From CAYJPA01 sp964371945 (GTDB taxonomy: Bacteria > Chloroflexota > Chloroflexia > Thermomicrobiales > UBA6265), in assembly GCA_964371945.1 (NCBI GenBank), contig CAYJPA010000070.1, positions 1 to 32,746 of the forward strand: DNA of 32,746 nt. The letters run 5' to 3'. The notes below the pieces were generated by a model that ran no database searches, had not been told where the DNA came from, and saw only the letters and a list, made by a program, of their open reading frames with translations. Positions 16,865-24,849 of this stretch are shown piece after piece (the stretch's first letter is position 1; the number at the start of each line of letters is the position of its first letter). Position numbers and translations under genes: made by a program.

Positions 16865-18124
16865 CTAGAGCACGCTCTCTAAAACGCTGGCATCGGCGCG
16901 GGTCCGGAGATCGGGGAGGATCGAGGTTCCGAGGCCGGGGGCGGTTGGGGCGAGGATGTGGCCGTCGACGATCTCGATGCCGTTCGTCACCAGGTTGGGA
17001 TAGGTGATCCGCAAATAGGCGCGGACGGTCTCTTGGTACACCGCATTGGTGAGATTGATCGCGAGATGAAGGCCGGCGAAGAGCGTGAAGGGGCCAGTGC
17101 AGTCGTGCGTCGCCACGGGTCGCTTCCAGGTTTCGGCCATGGTCGCGATCTTTTTGCTTTCGGTGATGCCGCCCGCCCAGGTCGGGTCGATCATAATGAT
17201 CTCGGCCGCGCGCTGTTCGAGCACCGGCTTGTATTCGTAGCGGGTGGTCAGGTATTCGCTCGCCAGCACCGGGATCGACGTGCTGTGCTGCAGTTCCGCG
17301 AGCGCGCCGATGTCGTCGGCCCGTATGAAGTCCTCGATCCAGGCCGGCTCGAATTCCTCGAGCGCATGCGCGATTTTCTTCGCGGCCGGAAGCGACCAGA
17401 AGCCGTGGCCCTCGACCATGATCTCCATTTTGTCGCCAACCGCTGAGCGAATCCTGCGGAAAGGCTCCAGGCCGATATTGAGATCGGCATTGTCGATCCG
17501 CTGACCACCGTAGATGTCCTGTTGGGTGTCGAAGAGTCCACGGAAATTGCGCCAGTTGTCGTAGGTTCCTGGTTTGTGCGCGATGTAATCGAATGGCCAG
17601 ATCTTCATGCCCGTGATCCCCTCGCTCAGGAGATCGAGCGCAAGCTCATCTGCGTTGGTCATGAAGGCGATCAGGTCCTCGTATTGACCGCCTTCTTTGC
17701 GGTCGGTGCCGTAGGAATTGCCTCCGCCTTTGGTTGGACGCCCGTACGAGGGACCGCCGCAAGTGTTGTAGGTTTTGATGCGATCGCGGGCGGCTCCGCC
17801 GAGCAGTTGCCAGATCGGCATCCCGGCGGCCTGGCCCAGAATGTCCCAAAGTGCGACATCGATCGCGGAAAGACCGCGCATTTCCGCGCCCTTGCCGACG
17901 ATATTGGCCGACATTTCGTAGAGGCGGCGCCAGTGAAGCTCGATCGCAACCGGATCTCGGCCGAGCAGCATCGGCGCGGCGTACTGGTGGATGTAACCGC
18001 GCACGGAGTCGGTCATGTAGAAGGTGTCGGCCCAACCGGTCAGTCCTTCGTCGGTATGTACCCCAACGAAGAGCAGCGACGGGTAGTCCTCGAGCACGAT
18101 CGTTTCGATTTTGGTGATCTTCAC
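16865..18124 (-). CDS. Mandelate racemase/muconate lactonizing enzyme family protein 2
   Basis: This enolase-superfamily enzyme has 419 residues. The capping domain is 1 to about 120. In the barrel, Lys174 (GMKIWPFD) may be a catalytic base. The metal ligands are Glu238 (IMVEGHGFW, Glu where many members have Asp), Glu264 (AWIEDFI) and Glu290 (VLASEYL). Asp313 and His340 (MIDPTWAGG; ATHDCTGPF) form the His-Asp dyad. The pattern is that of sugar-acid dehydratases or racemases, with substrate unassigned. GTG 18124 has GAGGAG seven bases upstream; the frame open to 18184 adds residues without conservation. It is 28 bases after an LLM oxidoreductase gene and is probably the last gene of that operon. 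Confidence 0.9.
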   Translation of the reverse strand: MKITKIETIVLEDYPSLLFVGVHTDEGLTGWADTFYMTDSVRGYIHQYAAPMLLGRDPVAIELHWRRLYEMSANIVGKGAEMRGLSAIDVALWDILGQAAGMPIWQLLGGAARDRIKTYNTCGGPSYGRPTKGGGNSYGTDRKEGGQYEDLIAFMTNADELALDLLSEGITGMKIWPFDYIAHKPGTYDNWRNFRGLFDTQQDIYGGQRIDNADLNIGLEPFRRIRSAVGDKMEIMVEGHGFWSLPAAKKIAHALEEFEPAWIEDFIRADDIGALAELQHSTSIPVLASEYLTTRYEYKPVLEQRAAEIIMIDPTWAGGITESKKIATMAETWKRPVATHDCTGPFTLFAGLHLAINLTNAVYQETVRAYLRITYPNLVTNGIEIVDGHILAPTAPGLGTSILPDLRTRADASVLESVL

Positions 18125-18152
18125 TGCAAATCTCCTCTCGGTTCGTTGGCCA

Positions 18153-19097
18153 TTACTGATCGAGTATCTCGAGAACCGGTGCAAGCCGCTCGATGCCGGC
18201 GGCGGTCATTGGATGGACAAGCACCTGGAGATGGTCGATCCCGACCTCCGCGTAACCGCGGAACTGCTCCGCCAATTCGGCCGGATTTCCACTAAGCGGT
18301 TCGACGCCACCGGCATTGACCGAATTCGACGGCGGCGCGTCGCCATCCAGATCGACAAAGACCGCGAAGGAACGGGCGAGCGACTTCGGATCACGCCCGA
18401 TTGCCTCGCATGCGGCGTCGACTTTGGCAAGCAGCGGCGCCAGCTCAGCGGGCTTGAAACAGCCGGGCGAGAAGTAGCCGTTCCAACGATCGGCGTACTT
18501 CGCGGTGAAGCCAAGCATCCGGTCGCCGCGCGTGCCGATCATGATTGGCGGACCCGACGGTCGCGGTCCGCGGGGTCGCAATTCGCATTCCCTGGCCGAG
18601 TAGAAGTCGCCGGCGAAATCGACGACGCCGTCGCGCAGGAGTCCGCTGACGATCGTCAGTGCCTCTTCGAAACGGGAAACGCGGCGGTCGAATGGATAGC
18701 CGAACGCTTCGTATTCCGGCTCGTGCCAACCAGCGCCGAGCCCGAGGATCAAGCGGCCGCCGCTGATCTCATCGACGGTGCCGGCGATTTTGGCGAGTAG
18801 CGCTGGATTGCGAAAGCTCGTGCAACTGACGAGCGGTCCGATTTCGACCCGGCTGGTGACCGCGGCGAGGGCGGCCAACACCGACCAGCATTCCCACACG
18901 CCTTCGTCCGGCGCGCCAGATGACTGCCAGGGCGCGCCACGAAAGACCAGGTGATCTTGATTCCAGATCGAGTCTAGCCCGAGGTCTTCCGCCAGATTTG
19001 CCATTGCGATCAAGTTAGACCAGGTCGCGGTTTTGCCGTCCATCGTGCCTTCGGCGTCGGGTAGGCCGACGCCGATCTTGAGTGGACGTTTTCCCAT
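18153..19097 (-). CDS. LLM class flavin/F420-dependent oxidoreductase 1
   Basis: This luciferase-like monooxygenase-fold enzyme has 314 residues. Family signs are KIGVGLP at the first strand, WNQDHLVF, SRVEIGPLVSCTSFRNPALL (the cofactor-binding stretch of F420-type members), GRLILGLGAGWHEPEYEAFG, and PIMIGTRGDRMLGFTAKYAD. Such proteins use F420 or FMN, and TIGR-type F420 members share the GLGAGWxxxEYxAFG signature. Substrate unknown. ATG 19097 is preferred because GAGG lies six bases upstream. ATG 19121 overlaps the upstream stop as ATGA and would add eight residues; either way the two LLM genes are coupled. A DUF2342 gene linked to F420 biosynthesis lies 4 kb away. Confidence 0.9.
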   Translation of the reverse strand: MGKRPLKIGVGLPDAEGTMDGKTATWSNLIAMANLAEDLGLDSIWNQDHLVFRGAPWQSSGAPDEGVWECWSVLAALAAVTSRVEIGPLVSCTSFRNPALLAKIAGTVDEISGGRLILGLGAGWHEPEYEAFGYPFDRRVSRFEEALTIVSGLLRDGVVDFAGDFYSARECELRPRGPRPSGPPIMIGTRGDRMLGFTAKYADRWNGYFSPGCFKPAELAPLLAKVDAACEAIGRDPKSLARSFAVFVDLDGDAPPSNSVNAGGVEPLSGNPAELAEQFRGYAEVGIDHLQVLVHPMTAAGIERLAPVLEILDQ

Positions 19098-19117
19098 CGA
19101 CGACCTCGCTGGATTAC

Positions 19118-20281
19118 TCATTTGGCAACCGCTTTTAGCAGCTCGGCTTTGGCCGGTTCGATCAAGTAGCCGCGTTGGGCCTCGTTCCAGGGTCTGGCCA
19201 CGCCACGCTCACGGAATCGTTCACCCATCGCCGCGAAGGCGCGCGTGACATCGCGGTGGCGTTCGATCCCGAGCGCAGCCTGGAGCGCGGCGCCGTCGAA
19301 TCGCTCGTCCGGATGATCAATCAGCCAGCCGAGCAGCTTCTGCTGAAGCAGGTCGGTGATCTCGCCAGCGATCGAGGCGGTTTCGGCGGTAATTGCTGCC
19401 AGGCGCGGCGGTTGCGTCGATTCAGACGTTGCGATAGCGTCTTGACCGCGGAATCTGGGCATGAGGTCGCGTGCAACCGCGCGCAACACCGGTAGTTCGG
19501 CTTCGACCCGCGGCCACGGCATATAGATGTCGCGGATACCGGCAGCGTGATACGCGGCCACGTTTTCCGAGAACGCGTCGACGGAAGCGAGTAGGTTGAT
19601 CGAAGGGCTAACCGTGCGGACCAATGTCGCCGGATCACGGCCTTCCTTCATACAGGCTTCGTCCATACGGGCGTTCGCGGTTACCGCCTCTTCCGGCGTG
19701 CCGACGATGTTCCAGATGGCGGCGTATTTTGCGGTTAAGCGAAGCATTCGAGGTCCTGAACCGCCGATCAACACCGGCAACCCACCGGGTTGGAGCGATT
19801 TCGGCTGAAATGGAGCGTCGAGTAGCTGATAGTGGGCTCCTTCGTATGTTGTCCTCTCCTGGGTCTGCAACTGCTTCCAGATTTCGAGCGCTTCGGCGAA
19901 GCAGTCGACCCGCTCCTTGGCCGACGGAAACTCCCAGCCAAAGGCCTCGTGCTCGCGCTCGACCCAACCCGCGCCGACACCGAAATCGACCCGTCCGCCG
20001 GAGACGTGGTCGACCGTGATCGCCTGTTTGAGCAGGAAGGCTGGATTGCGATAGGTATTGCCGCAGACCATCACGCCAAGGCGAACGCGCTGGGTGAAGG
20101 GCGCCAAAGCCGCGAGCATCGTATATGCCTCGTGCGTCGGGTCGTCGAGGTCTTTCAGCCCGTAGAAGTGGTCGACCAGAAAGAAGGCGTCGAATCCGAG
20201 CGCTTCTGTTTCCTGCGAGCGTGTGAGCAGATCCGGCCAGGACATGCGCTGCCCGAGCACGATGCCAAATCGATGTGTCAC
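19118..20281 (-). CDS. LLM class oxidoreductase 2 with C-terminal helical domain
   Basis: This luciferase-like oxidoreductase has 387 residues. Residues 1 to about 275 form the TIM barrel, with FLVDHFYG, RLGVMVCGNTYRNPAFLLKQ, GRVDFGVGAGWVEREHEAFG and PVLIGGSGPRMLRLTAKYA. An acidic linker is followed by about 75 extra residues (315-387). These look like a winged-helix fold (GWLIDHPDERFDGAALQAAL, RHRDVTRAFAAMGERFRE, then PWNEAQRGYLIEP), resembling DUF6416-like domains. Most LLM enzymes lack this tail. GTG 20281 has GGGGAG nine bases upstream; ATG 20290 has none at usable distance. The frame open to 20494 is not conserved. It lies 118 bases after the acetamidase gene and is coupled to LLM 1. Confidence 0.88.
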   Translation of the reverse strand: MTHRFGIVLGQRMSWPDLLTRSQETEALGFDAFFLVDHFYGLKDLDDPTHEAYTMLAALAPFTQRVRLGVMVCGNTYRNPAFLLKQAITVDHVSGGRVDFGVGAGWVEREHEAFGWEFPSAKERVDCFAEALEIWKQLQTQERTTYEGAHYQLLDAPFQPKSLQPGGLPVLIGGSGPRMLRLTAKYAAIWNIVGTPEEAVTANARMDEACMKEGRDPATLVRTVSPSINLLASVDAFSENVAAYHAAGIRDIYMPWPRVEAELPVLRAVARDLMPRFRGQDAIATSESTQPPRLAAITAETASIAGEITDLLQQKLLGWLIDHPDERFDGAALQAALGIERHRDVTRAFAAMGERFRERGVARPWNEAQRGYLIEPAKAELLKAVAK

Positions 20282-20399
20282 CAGTCGCATCTCCCCGCGT
20301 GTTGTCTCAGCCGAAGGATTCCTCGATTGTTCCGGAAGCCTAACCTGGGAACGAGTCCTGTCAATACGTTTCGTGAGTCGCGCTTGATTCGACTGAATT

Positions 20400-21314
20400 T
20401 CATGACAACGGCCAGACGTTCGTCGCAACGCCAGCTCGCTGAAGCGCGGCGATCTCGAAGCTGGCGACCACGTTCGCGCCGGCTGGTCCGCCAAGATTCA
20501 GATCGAGCAGTGGGGCCGAGATCGCCAATCCAGTGGCGCGGTCAATGCCAGCGTCCCTCGTCAACCAGTCCCAGGACGCTCGCACCGCGATGCGTTCGGC
20601 CTCGTCCTGCTTCCGGCCGGTTCCGACAAAGTGAATTCGCGTCGAATCGCAAACCACGGGGCCAGCGATCGACCGTCCGTGTGCGATTTGAATCGTTGAG
20701 ATAACCTCGCCGGCGCACTCGAGTCCTGATCCGATCGGCTCGCCGCGACCCATGCGGACATGCAGATCACCGAGCGAGAGCAATGCACCTTCGACTTCGA
20801 CCGGGAGCCAGATCGTCGCGCCTTCGCACAGCTCGACCAAATCCATGTTGCCGCCGGTGGCAGCGGTTGGACTCAATGACGACACGATGCCGGCGGCCGG
20901 CGCGACTCCGATGCACCCGATCATCGGACGCGCTTCGATCCGCCCCCGGTTGGGCAAGATTGCACTCCCATCGCGAATCTCGACCTCGATCACCTGAGAC
21001 TCCGCGAGCCCGAATATGTCGGTTCGCCAGCGGGCGACGTAAACGGCGAACGCCCGGCCAGCAACTGATATCGAGTCAATCGTGATTCCGAGCGCGTCGC
21101 CTGGGAGGGCTCCTTCGACGAAGACCGGACCGGTCAACGCGTTCGTTTTCTGGAAGTCGACCCGCCCTCGATCGATCTGCCTGCCCGTCATCGAGGCATA
21201 AGCGGTATCCGCCGTTTGAAACCGAATTGCATTGCCGGGTTTGGCGCTGACGCGAGGCGGAAGGTCGGCTCTGAACTGGAAAGCCGGATCGTCGCTCGAA
21301 ACTTCAATGACCAC
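20400..21314 (-). CDS. Acetamidase/formamidase family protein
   Basis: This is a 304-residue member of the FmdA/AmdA family, metal-dependent cytoplasmic amidases that release ammonia from short amides. Conserved landmarks seen are GPVFVEGALPGDALGITI, the MIGCIGVAP segment, the Gly-rich TAATGGNMDLVELCEGATIW and GALLSLGDLHVRMGRGEPIGSGLE; the last two contain the metal-site residues in the family. Substrate specificity cannot be read. GTG 21314 is preferred, with GAGGGAG nine bases upstream and a product beginning MVIEVSSDDP; the frame stays open to 21470 but would overlap purH. It is the first gene of the leftward run with the LLM and enolase genes and diverges from purH with about 110 bases between. 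Confidence 0.88.
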   Translation of the reverse strand: MVIEVSSDDPAFQFRADLPPRVSAKPGNAIRFQTADTAYASMTGRQIDRGRVDFQKTNALTGPVFVEGALPGDALGITIDSISVAGRAFAVYVARWRTDIFGLAESQVIEVEIRDGSAILPNRGRIEARPMIGCIGVAPAAGIVSSLSPTAATGGNMDLVELCEGATIWLPVEVEGALLSLGDLHVRMGRGEPIGSGLECAGEVISTIQIAHGRSIAGPVVCDSTRIHFVGTGRKQDEAERIAVRASWDWLTRDAGIDRATGLAISAPLLDLNLGGPAGANVVASFEIAALQRAGVATNVWPLS

Positions 21315-21424
21315 CGCGGTCGACTCCCTCGTTCGTTTCAATACCCCAGTGACGATACACCGAAATGCTAGTATCCCAGTGTGGCGGATTCGCGGTTCGA
21401 GATCATGAAAGGGCATTGCTCCGG

Positions 21425-22954
21425 ATGCGAGCGCTGTTGAGCGTTTACGACAAAACCGGGATTGAGGCATTTGCGCGCGGGTTGGTCGATCTTGGCTGGG
21501 AGATCATCTCGACCGGCGGCACCCATTCGGCGCTGGAAAGGGCGGGCATTCCCGTGATCTCGGTCTCCGATGTGACAGGGTTTCCGGAGATTCTGGACGG
21601 ACGTGTCAAGACCCTCCATCCGGCCATTCATGGTGGTTTGCTGGCCCGGCTCGATCTGCCGGAGCACCAATCCGCACTCGATGCGCATCAGATCGCCCCG
21701 ATCCCACTGCTCGCCGTGAACCTCTATCCATTTGAAGCAACCGTCAGCAAGCCCGGCGTCACGTTCGACGACGCGGTCGAGCAGATCGACATCGGTGGTC
21801 CGGCGATGATCCGCGCCGCGGCCAAAAACCATGAGCACGTGATCGTCGTGGTCGATCCGTCCGAGTACGAACGGATTCTCGATGAATTGCGTTCCGGCAA
21901 CGTGTCCGGCGACCGGAAGAGGAGCCTCGCGGCTCGTGCGTTCGGGCATGTTTCAACGTACGACTCGCTTGTTGCCGAGTACCTTCGCGGCGACTCAGAC
22001 GAGTTTCCAGCAGAGCTCAATTTTGCCGCCCGCAAAACCCAGGATTTGCGCTATGGCGAGAATCCGCACCAGCGCGCGGCGGCGTACCGTCGACTTGTTG
22101 CCGGGGCGCCGCTTGGCGGCATACTGAGCGCGAAGCAACTGCACGGCAAGGAGCTTTCATTCAACAATCTGCTCGATGCCGATGCCGCCTGGGGTGCGCT
22201 CCGCCTGTTCGATGGTCCAGCAGTCTCGATCGTCAAACACACGATTCCCTGTGGACTCGCGCTGCGGGGCAACCTAGCGGACGCGTTCGATCTTGCGCTT
22301 GCCGGCGATCCAGTTTCGGCGTTTGGCGGGATCGTGGCGCTGAACCGCGAGGTCGATGTCGAAACCGCTTTCCGAATCGGCGAGATCTTCTTCGAGGTGA
22401 TCGTTGCGCCGTCGTTCGCGCCCGATGCCCTTGAGGCGCTGAGCCGCAAGAAGCAATTGCGACTCCTGGCAGTCGATCAGCCGGTAACCGGCACCGAGCG
22501 GCTGACGCTACGGGCAATCGAAGGCGGATTGCTCGTGCAGGTACCAGACCGGCGGTCGGATGATCCAACGACATGGAGAACGGTCACGAATCGCGAACCA
22601 ACCGCTGAAGAACGGCGAGATCTCTTGTTCGCCTGGAACGTCTGCCGCTCGGTCAAGTCGAACGCGATTGTTCTTGCTTCGAGAGAGGCGGTTACCGGCC
22701 TTGGCAGCGGCCAACCGAACCGGCTCGAGAGCGTAAAAATCGCGGTGTCGAAGGCCGGCGAACGATCGAACGGCTCGGTGCTCGCTAGCGATGCCTTTTT
22801 CCCCTTCGCGGATGGGCTTGAGGCGGCGAACACCGCCGGAATCACGGCGGCGGTTCAACCGGGCGGATCGGTTCGAGATGACGAGGTAATCGCCGCGGCG
22901 GATCGTGCAGGGATCGCAATGCTGTTTACAGGAACCCGGCATTTTCTGCATTAG
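21425..22954 (+). CDS. purH: Bifunctional AICAR formyltransferase/IMP cyclohydrolase
   Basis: This enzyme catalyses the last two steps of IMP synthesis, with 10-formyl-tetrahydrofolate as donor. It has 510 residues, normal for PurH. The N-terminal cyclohydrolase domain shows ALLSVYDKTG, ISTGGT, GRVKTLHP and IDIGGPAMIRAAAKN. The transferase domain shows RYGENPHQ, catalytic Lys271-His272, SNAIVLA, GSGQPNR, SDAFFPFADG and a terminal RHFLH. The usual KHxNPCG reads KHTIPCG here, with Ile274 for Asn. ATG 21425 begins the conserved first strand and has GAAAGGG upstream; the frame open from 21365 adds 20 unlikely residues. It is not in an obvious operon. It is intact, which makes general sequencing error a less likely cause of the neighbouring broken genes. 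Confidence 0.97.
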   Translation: MRALLSVYDKTGIEAFARGLVDLGWEIISTGGTHSALERAGIPVISVSDVTGFPEILDGRVKTLHPAIHGGLLARLDLPEHQSALDAHQIAPIPLLAVNLYPFEATVSKPGVTFDDAVEQIDIGGPAMIRAAAKNHEHVIVVVDPSEYERILDELRSGNVSGDRKRSLAARAFGHVSTYDSLVAEYLRGDSDEFPAELNFAARKTQDLRYGENPHQRAAAYRRLVAGAPLGGILSAKQLHGKELSFNNLLDADAAWGALRLFDGPAVSIVKHTIPCGLALRGNLADAFDLALAGDPVSAFGGIVALNREVDVETAFRIGEIFFEVIVAPSFAPDALEALSRKKQLRLLAVDQPVTGTERLTLRAIEGGLLVQVPDRRSDDPTTWRTVTNREPTAEERRDLLFAWNVCRSVKSNAIVLASREAVTGLGSGQPNRLESVKIAVSKAGERSNGSVLASDAFFPFADGLEAANTAGITAAVQPGGSVRDDEVIAAADRAGIAMLFTGTRHFLH

Positions 22955-23007
22955 TGTTGACAGGCACGTCCAGGGAACCGCGGTCCGATTGGTCCGTGCA
23001 GTCCAGT

Positions 23008-23121
23008 CGTCATCCTGAGCGGAGGCCGCGGCCGGAGTCGAAGGAGCTCCCTGAAGGGCGCTCTCCGCTGGTGCGGCGACGGGCCTCGAACGAGAGATCT
23101 TGCGACAGGCTCAAGATGACG
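23008..23121. repeat. About 114-bp palindromic dispersed repeat
   Basis: The arms CGTCATCCTGAGC (23008-23020) and GCTCAAGATGACG (23109-23121) are inverted copies with one mismatch. Inside are GTCGAAGGAGCTCCC and GAGAGATCTTGCGACAG, which recall the common GTCATCCTGAGC...GTCGAAGGATC element spread through many environmental bacterial genomes. It fills the gap between the convergent purH and DUF2342 genes and would fold into a long stem, which may serve as a shared transcription end. Confidence 0.75.
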
Positions 23122-23134
23122 GTGGGGTGGGTGC

Positions 23135-24433
23135 TCAAGTTGACGATGGGTCAGATGAATTGACACTGGTCGATTCAGACGGCGTTGCAGCGAAAACGGC
23201 CGGTTCTGCCGGTGCGGGAACGGCCGGGCCGTTGAGAACACGGTCCATCCAACGTTTTGGGTGCCGGATTTCGGGCATCGACGGCAGATTGAGCGGTCCT
23301 TCCCAGATTCGCTTGACCGCGTCGTGGCCATGCTGTTCGGCGATCATGTTGATGAAGCGCTCACCGAGGCGGTATTGCTCCATTTTCATGTCGAGCCCGG
23401 TCAGTTTGGCGAAGAGTTGTTCCGCCATTCCACGACCGGCCCGGCGTTGTTCGAAGCGGGTCGAGATGGTTTCATAGCTCGGCATAAGCTGCTTGCCGAC
23501 GGCGTTCATGACGTGGTTGGAGTAGCCCTCGACAATGCACATCAGCGCCTGCATTTCGTTGAAGAGGGTGCGTTGCGCGGGCATCATCAATGCCTCGATC
23601 CAGGAGGCCCCGGAGCGATCGGTCGATCTCGCCCGCTCGACGTAAACCTTGAGCGCCTTCCAACCTTGCTTGAGCTGATCGACATCCTGCTTGAAGAACT
23701 CGAAGTAGTTTTCGAGCAGGTTGTTGAAGTGCGCCCGAACCCAGGGATATGCCTCAAATTCGAATGCGTGGGTGGTTTCGTGCAGCGCGAGCCAGAGTCT
23801 GAATTCGTCGGGCTGGATTCGAAGCGTCGACTCGACCATCTTGATGTTGGGCTCGACGTAGTAGAGCTTGCCGGTCGTGACAGGTTCGCGGCCCATGAGG
23901 GCGAGATCGTACTGACCGAGCACCCGGCGTGCCAGGTAGCCTAGAAGCAGACCCACCTCGGTGCTGACGACCGTGCGGTTGAACCCACCCCACATTGCGG
24001 CCGCGAGTGATTTGCCGGCGTGCTCGGTGGCGCCAAGCGCTTCGATTGGCGCGAACATTACCTTGAACGCATCGAGATTCGCGTTGACCCAATCGACCCG
24101 GTCGAAGGCAAAGGTCTTGTCGAAGGGTTCAGGCAGCTCTGTGCCCATGTAGTCGCTGACGATCGGGATGCATCTGGCGACGAGATCGCGATAGTACCCA
24201 TCAAGACGGGCTCGTTCAGTCGCGGTAAAGGTGTTGCCGCGGTTCATGTTGATCGCGATGGTGCGGGCCTGCTCCCAGTCGATGACACCAGTCACCGGTT
24301 CTGATTCCGTTCTCGAGCGCAACTTGGTCGACGCCCATGCCCCGACCGCGGCGCCGGCGACGAGACCGGCCGCGATCAAGCGGCGGTCTATCGGCCGGGG
24401 TCCGCCGCTCGCGTTGTTCGATAAGAATCCCAT
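23135..24433 (-). CDS. DUF2342 zinc metalloprotease-like, F420-associated
   Basis: This 432-residue protein is of the zinc-dependent metalloprotease DUF2342 family, whose one branch is annotated as associated with coenzyme F420 biosynthesis. The zinc motif is complete: HETTH at 218-222, within WLALHETTHAFEFEAYPWV, with acidic residues just after as possible third ligands. Residues 19-36 (LIAAGLVAGAAVGAWAS) form a hydrophobic N-terminal stretch that may anchor it. The DGYYRDLVAR and GREPVTTGKLYYVEPNI segments fit the family. The role in F420 metabolism is statistical rather than proven, but F420-type LLM genes lie 4 kb away. The start is ATG 24433 with AAAGG 12 bases upstream. No F420 synthesis gene is in the window. 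Confidence 0.88.
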   Translation of the reverse strand: MGFLSNNASGGPRPIDRRLIAAGLVAGAAVGAWASTKLRSRTESEPVTGVIDWEQARTIAINMNRGNTFTATERARLDGYYRDLVARCIPIVSDYMGTELPEPFDKTFAFDRVDWVNANLDAFKVMFAPIEALGATEHAGKSLAAAMWGGFNRTVVSTEVGLLLGYLARRVLGQYDLALMGREPVTTGKLYYVEPNIKMVESTLRIQPDEFRLWLALHETTHAFEFEAYPWVRAHFNNLLENYFEFFKQDVDQLKQGWKALKVYVERARSTDRSGASWIEALMMPAQRTLFNEMQALMCIVEGYSNHVMNAVGKQLMPSYETISTRFEQRRAGRGMAEQLFAKLTGLDMKMEQYRLGERFINMIAEQHGHDAVKRIWEGPLNLPSMPEIRHPKRWMDRVLNGPAVPAPAEPAVFAATPSESTSVNSSDPSST

Positions 24434-24849
24434 TCAATCGGTACCTTTCTGATCTGGTTCGCAGCGGCATTGCATGAGTCGACTGCATGAACGTGCGACC
24501 CAGAAACGATCACCGCACTCTACGCGGATTTGGTTGAGAGCGGCAAGGGGGTTCGAGCGGGTAAGAGGGTAGGGCGTCGAGGCTGTAAACGGGCGAGGCG
24601 GTGAGGTGATGAGTGAATGCGAATGGCGGCATGCGACTCACGAACTGATCGATCCGTTCATGAAGACCGACTTCCGGTTCCTAAGTTGAGGGGCCGGCAG
24701 CGCAGTGCGGACGGCATTGGATGCTATTGGTGAGGGATTCGAGCCCCAACTGTCGGGTTATGAGTTAGTTGCCCCTGTTCCGGCCGGTTCTCACCTCTTG
24801 ATATTTGGCCACGTAGCGAAGGTACGCGTTTGAGTTCCGGGGCGATGGC
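24434..24849. other. Intergenic region with tRNA-like relic
   Basis: This stretch of 416 bases lies between the DUF2342 gene start and the response regulator stop. No coding frame is convincing. The only item I recognise is the tRNA-Met-like sequence on the minus strand at 24728-24795. No terminator with a T tract is visible for the leftward operon that ends at 24850. Confidence 0.5.
24728..24795 (-). pseudogene. tRNA-Met-like relic
   Basis: On the minus strand CTCATAACCC is followed by a T-arm-like GGGGCTCGAATCCC and then CTCACCA. The order and spacing match the tRNA-Met at the right window end (CTCATAACCC, GGGGGTTCGAATCCC, ACCA), with one base fewer in the middle and about seven bases of acceptor strand missing. 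GGTGAG at 24795-24790 could pair with CTCACC at the 3' end. The anticodon stem does not form, the T stem is short, and the T loop starts CTC instead of TTC. It is a decayed tRNA or the far end of an insertion at tRNA-Met, not a working gene. Confidence 0.55.

Noticed and set aside
17522..18800. Long plus-strand frames of 229-257 codons
   Set aside because: They are antisense to the enolase and LLM genes, which carry all the conserved motifs.
24728..24795. A functional tRNA-Met
   Set aside because: The anticodon stem does not pair, the T stem has only about two pairs and the T loop is non-consensus, so I call it a relic.
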